A stretch of DNA of 64,000 bases from Faecalibacterium duncaniae (GTDB lineage: Bacteria > Bacillota > Clostridia > Oscillospirales > Ruminococcaceae): the NCBI RefSeq assembly GCF_010509575.1, contig NZ_CP048437.1, positions 310,001-374,000 on the forward strand, given 5' to 3'. The position numbers and the translations under genes are program-made. The notes beneath the pieces are model-generated. The model was not told the DNA's origin. It saw nothing but the letters and a program-made list of their open reading frames with translations, and did not search any database. Shown here piece by piece: positions 61,679-64,000 of the stretch (its first letter is position 1; each line of letters opens with the position of its first letter).

Positions 61679-61877
61679 GGGAAAAATCTCCTTTTTACAA
61701 TATCTTATATAGTATAACACACTCGGCGGCAAAATTGTAGCGCCGCCGGGACAAATTTGCCCCCCAGAGGCTGAAAAACTTTTTGAAAATGCGATTTTAG
61801 AAAATGAGAGATTTCGAGAGGATTCAAGAGATTTTGAGAGGTATAAAAATTTCCACTGAAAAAATCGCAAAAAGATG

Positions 61878-61906
61878 TTGACAGGCGCTTTTTTGTGTTG
61901 TATACT
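61878..61906 (+). promoter_or_regulatory. Strong promoter of rplM-rpsI
   Basis: A consensus TTGACA (61878-61883) and TATACT (61901-61906) are 17 bases apart. Confidence 0.88.
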
Positions 61907-61965
61907 GACACTCGCGCCCCAAAGGCGCCTGAATCGTACCAAACACTTATCAGGAGGAAATAGAT

Positions 61966-62394
61966 ATGAGCACTACTCTCGTAAAGCCCGCTGAAGTCGA
62001 GCGCAAGTGGTATCTGCTCGACGCAACCGGCAAGAGCCTGGGTCACGTCGCTGCTGAGGCCGCTGTTCTGCTGCGCGGCAAGCAGAAGGTCAACTACACC
62101 CCCAATGTCGATTGCGGCGATTACGTCGTTGTCGTCAACTGCGACAAGGCAGTTCTGACCGGCAAGAAGGCTGAGCAGAAGTTCCACATCACCCACAGCA
62201 AGTACATTGGCGGCCTGAAGAAGGTCCAGTACAGCAAGCTGATGGCTGAGAACAGCGACCTGGCTATGACCTACGCTATCAAGGGCATGATCCCTTCCAA
62301 CACCATCGGTGCTAAGGCTCTGACCCGTCTGCACTGCTACCAGGGTGCCGAGCACGCTCACGCAGCTCAGAAGCCCGAGAAGATCGAGTTCTAA
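61966..62394 (+). CDS. rplM: Ribosomal protein L13
   Basis: This 142-aa 50S subunit protein has [20 protein letters not shown] and [27 protein letters not shown] precedes ATG 61966. It is co-transcribed with rpsI in the universal order. Codon use is typical of highly expressed genes in this genome. Confidence 0.98.
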   Translation: MSTTLVKPAEVERKWYLLDATGKSLGHVAAEAAVLLRGKQKVNYTPNVDCGDYVVVVNCDKAVLTGKKAEQKFHITHSKYIGGLKKVQYSKLMAENSDLAMTYAIKGMIPSNTIGAKALTRLHCYQGAEHAHAAQKPEKIEF

Positions 62395-62411
62395 GAAGGA
62401 GGCAATCGAAC

Positions 62412-62810
62412 ATGTACGAAACCAAACCTTATTTCTACGGCACTGGTCGTCGTAAGGATTCCGTTGCCCGCGTTCGCGTTTACACCGGCACCGGCAAGAT
62501 CACCATCAACGATCGTGATATCGACAACTACTTCGGTCTGGAGACCCTGAAGCTGATCGTCCGTTCTCCGCTGGTCCTGCTGGGCCTGGAGGGCAAGTAC
62601 GATGTCGTCGTCCGCGTTTCCGGCGGCGGTGTTTCCGGTCAGGCTGGCGCTATCCGCCACGGCCTGTCCCGCGCTCTGCTGCAGCAGAGCGATGAGAATC
62701 GTTCTGTTCTGAAGAAGGCTGGCTTCCTGACCCGCGATCCTCGTATGAAGGAGCGTAAGAAGTACGGCCTCAAAGCCGCTCGTCGCGCACCGCAGTTCAG
62801 CAAGCGATAA
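62412..62810 (+). CDS. rpsI: Ribosomal protein S9
   Basis: This 132-aa 30S subunit protein has [13 protein letters not shown] at the start and the conserved C-terminal [16 protein letters not shown], whose last residues reach the P-site tRNA. It lies 17 bases after rplM, with GAAGGAGG upstream. A terminator follows. Confidence 0.98.
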   Translation: MYETKPYFYGTGRRKDSVARVRVYTGTGKITINDRDIDNYFGLETLKLIVRSPLVLLGLEGKYDVVVRVSGGGVSGQAGAIRHGLSRALLQQSDENRSVLKKAGFLTRDPRMKERKKYGLKAARRAPQFSKR

Positions 62811-62830
62811 TCTACAGCTTAATAATGCTA

Positions 62831-62866
62831 AAAAAGCCCGGAAATACGCCATTTTCCGGGCTTTTT
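62831..62866 (+). terminator. Terminator of rplM-rpsI
   Basis: The AAAAAGCCCGGAAA / TTTCCGGGCTTTTT stem. Confidence 0.9.
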
Positions 62867-62924
62867 CTATGCCTGAAATCGCCTGATTCCGATGGTGAAA
62901 TTTGAGGAAATTTGACTTCAAATT

Positions 62925-62996
62925 AACCCATTTTGATGGGTTTACCATGGGTTTACGGCCTATTTTTGAGCCTAATGGGTGGGAAAATGGGTTTAC
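62925..62996. repeat. Cluster of ATGGGTTTAC direct repeats
   Basis: Three exact ATGGGTTTAC copies lie at 62936, 62947 and 62987. A partial inverted copy (TTAACCCAT) starts near 62924 and a related AATGGGTGGG lies between. The spacing (11, 40 bases) resembles iteron or regulator-binding arrays. Confidence 0.5.
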
Positions 62997-63143
62997 AGAA
63001 GGCCATTTTGGAGGGGAAATTAGCCCCATATCCTTGACAGATTTTCGGCAAAAATCCGGCTGAAACGGAATGAAAAACAGTGTCAGGTTCGTTTGGCGAG
63101 TTCTGACGAATTCTGCAAAAATTTAATATCAGGTATCCTGTTA

Positions 63144-63199
63144 CATAGAGCCTTGGCTCATTCTTTGAAAACGAGAATGGGTCGAGGCTCTATTTTTTT
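63144..63199 (+). terminator. Long hairpin before the antirepressor gene
   Basis: CATAGAGCCTTGGCTCATTCT pairs (with G-T pairs) with AGAATGGGTCGAGGCTCTAT, followed by TTTTTTT. It ends 45 bases before the next start and may be an attenuator. Confidence 0.7.
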
Positions 63200-63243
63200 C
63201 GCCCGAAATCCGGCGAGACAAATTTGAGCAGGAGGTAACAGGT

Positions 63244-64000
63244 ATGACGGATTTCAATCAGAAGACCCATGACACCGATGTGGGCAGTCATGGCGGACAG
63301 TCAAGGCAGATGATGGAGGTGTTTGAGAACCAGGAGTTTGGTTCGATCCGCGTGTTGCAAGAGGCGGGCAAGACCTTCTTCTGTGCAAGCGATGTGGCGA
63401 AAGCGTTGGGGTATGTGAATCCCTACGCCGCAGTGAAACGCCATTGCAGAGGCCCCCTAACGAAACGCGAGGGGGTCGTTCAGAAGGTGAATCAGTATGG
63501 AGATGCTGGAGAGCAGGTCGTTGAAATCTCCTTTATCACAGAAGGCGATGTTTACCGGCTGATCGTTCACAGCAAGCTGCCATCGGCAGAACGATTTGAA
63601 CACTGGGTGTTTGATGAAGTTCTCCCGTCCATTCGCAAGCATGGTGTGTATATGAGCGATTCCATTTTGGATCAGGTGATTCAGCATCCGGAGGTCATCT
63701 ACACACTGGCACAGGAGCTTGTAGCCGAGAGAGAGCAGCTTGAGGGTATCCGCAAACAGCTGGATGCGGCACAGCCCAAGGCAGACTACTTCGACACCTT
63801 TGTAAATTCGGAAGATTGCACCTGCATCCGGAATTTCTGTAAGGAAATCGGAATCCCAGAGAAGACGGCAGTAGCTCTCTTACTGGATCACCGCTATCTG
63901 TACCGCAGTCCAAGCGGCTGGCTGATGCCTTTTGCAGACAAATCTGCAAGGGGCTATTTTATTGTCCGGGATTGCTACGGCAGAAGTGGAAAACTGGTGC
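63244..64000 (+). CDS. Phage-type BRO antirepressor (3' end outside window)
   Basis: An open frame runs from ATG 63244 (after GCAGGAGG) to the window edge, at least 252 codons. Residues ~25-125 form a BRO-N domain (FFCASDVAKALGYVNPYAAVKRH..., EISFITEGDVYRLIVHSKLPSAE, then VFDEVLPSIRKHG). A helical linker and the start of a KilAC/ANT-type domain (DYFDTFVNSEDCTCIRNF) follow. Such proteins inactivate phage repressors. It may mark a prophage or integrated element to the right. Confidence 0.88.
   Translation, partial: MTDFNQKTHDTDVGSHGGQSRQMMEVFENQEFGSIRVLQEAGKTFFCASDVAKALGYVNPYAAVKRHCRGPLTKREGVVQKVNQYGDAGEQVVEISFITEGDVYRLIVHSKLPSAERFEHWVFDEVLPSIRKHGVYMSDSILDQVIQHPEVIYTLAQELVAEREQLEGIRKQLDAAQPKADYFDTFVNSEDCTCIRNFCKEIGIPEKTAVALLLDHRYLYRSPSGWLMPFADKSARGYFIVRDCYGRSGKLV

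Noticed and set aside
1..64000. CRISPR arrays, tRNA and rRNA genes
   Set aside because: No regularly spaced repeats of CRISPR type and no tRNA or rRNA signature were seen on reading through; a dedicated covariance scan was not possible.

Overview
The window is a 64 kb chromosomal piece from a GC-rich, low-redundancy Firmicute. The best match in gene content and style is Faecalibacterium or a close Oscillospiraceae relative (inference). The signs are a cell-wall cluster with a PASTA-carrying PBP, a T-box on cysS, a TPP-riboswitch thiamine operon, GC-rich core codon use, and AT-richer islands. No rRNA, tRNA or CRISPR array was recognised.

Layout. (1) 1-7.5 kb is a defence-type island. It holds the 3' end of a Wadjet system (jetC, jetD), then a separately promoted operon of DUF4869 protein, P-loop ATPase, a 52-codon ORF and a SIR2-domain protein. 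The last three junctions are tightly coupled. Copies of one repeat lie after jetD, after the SIR2 gene and after the next gene. (2) 7.5-19 kb is metabolic and transport: a secreted C69 dipeptidase, threonine aldolase, a PTS IIA protein, a DAACS symporter, a MATE pump, a YeiH transporter, and a TPM / zinc-ribbon / SPFH trio. (3) 19-23 kb is the thiamine operon thiW-thiM-thiE-thiC behind a TPP riboswitch with its own terminator. It combines de novo pyrimidine synthesis with thiazole salvage. (4) 23-35 kb holds a HAD phosphatase, a DEDDh exonuclease, a VTT membrane protein, T-box-controlled cysS, a secreted protein, a DnaJ/DUF5685/zinc-ribbon group, a GH2 enzyme with an altered active site, a flavoprotein, and rsmD. 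(5) 35.4-47.8 kb is the division and cell-wall (dcw) cluster rsmH-ftsL-pbp-murF-(mraY-like)-ftsW-murG-ftsQ-murE. The MraY homologue has lost several invariant catalytic positions. (6) 48-57 kb holds an SLC13-type permease with a KdpDE-like two-component pair, a large surface beta-helix protein, glmM, a small surface protein next to a double-glycine-leader peptide, and a PD-(D/E)XK transposase-family protein. (7) 57-64 kb holds lepA, alr, a TtcA-like enzyme, rplM-rpsI, and the start of a phage-type BRO antirepressor that runs off the window.

The strongest candidates for something new are the DUF4869/ATPase/small-ORF/SIR2 operon beside Wadjet with its flanking repeats, the catalytically degenerate MraY at the canonical dcw position, the GH2 protein without its acid/base glutamate, and the orphan double-glycine-leader peptide.
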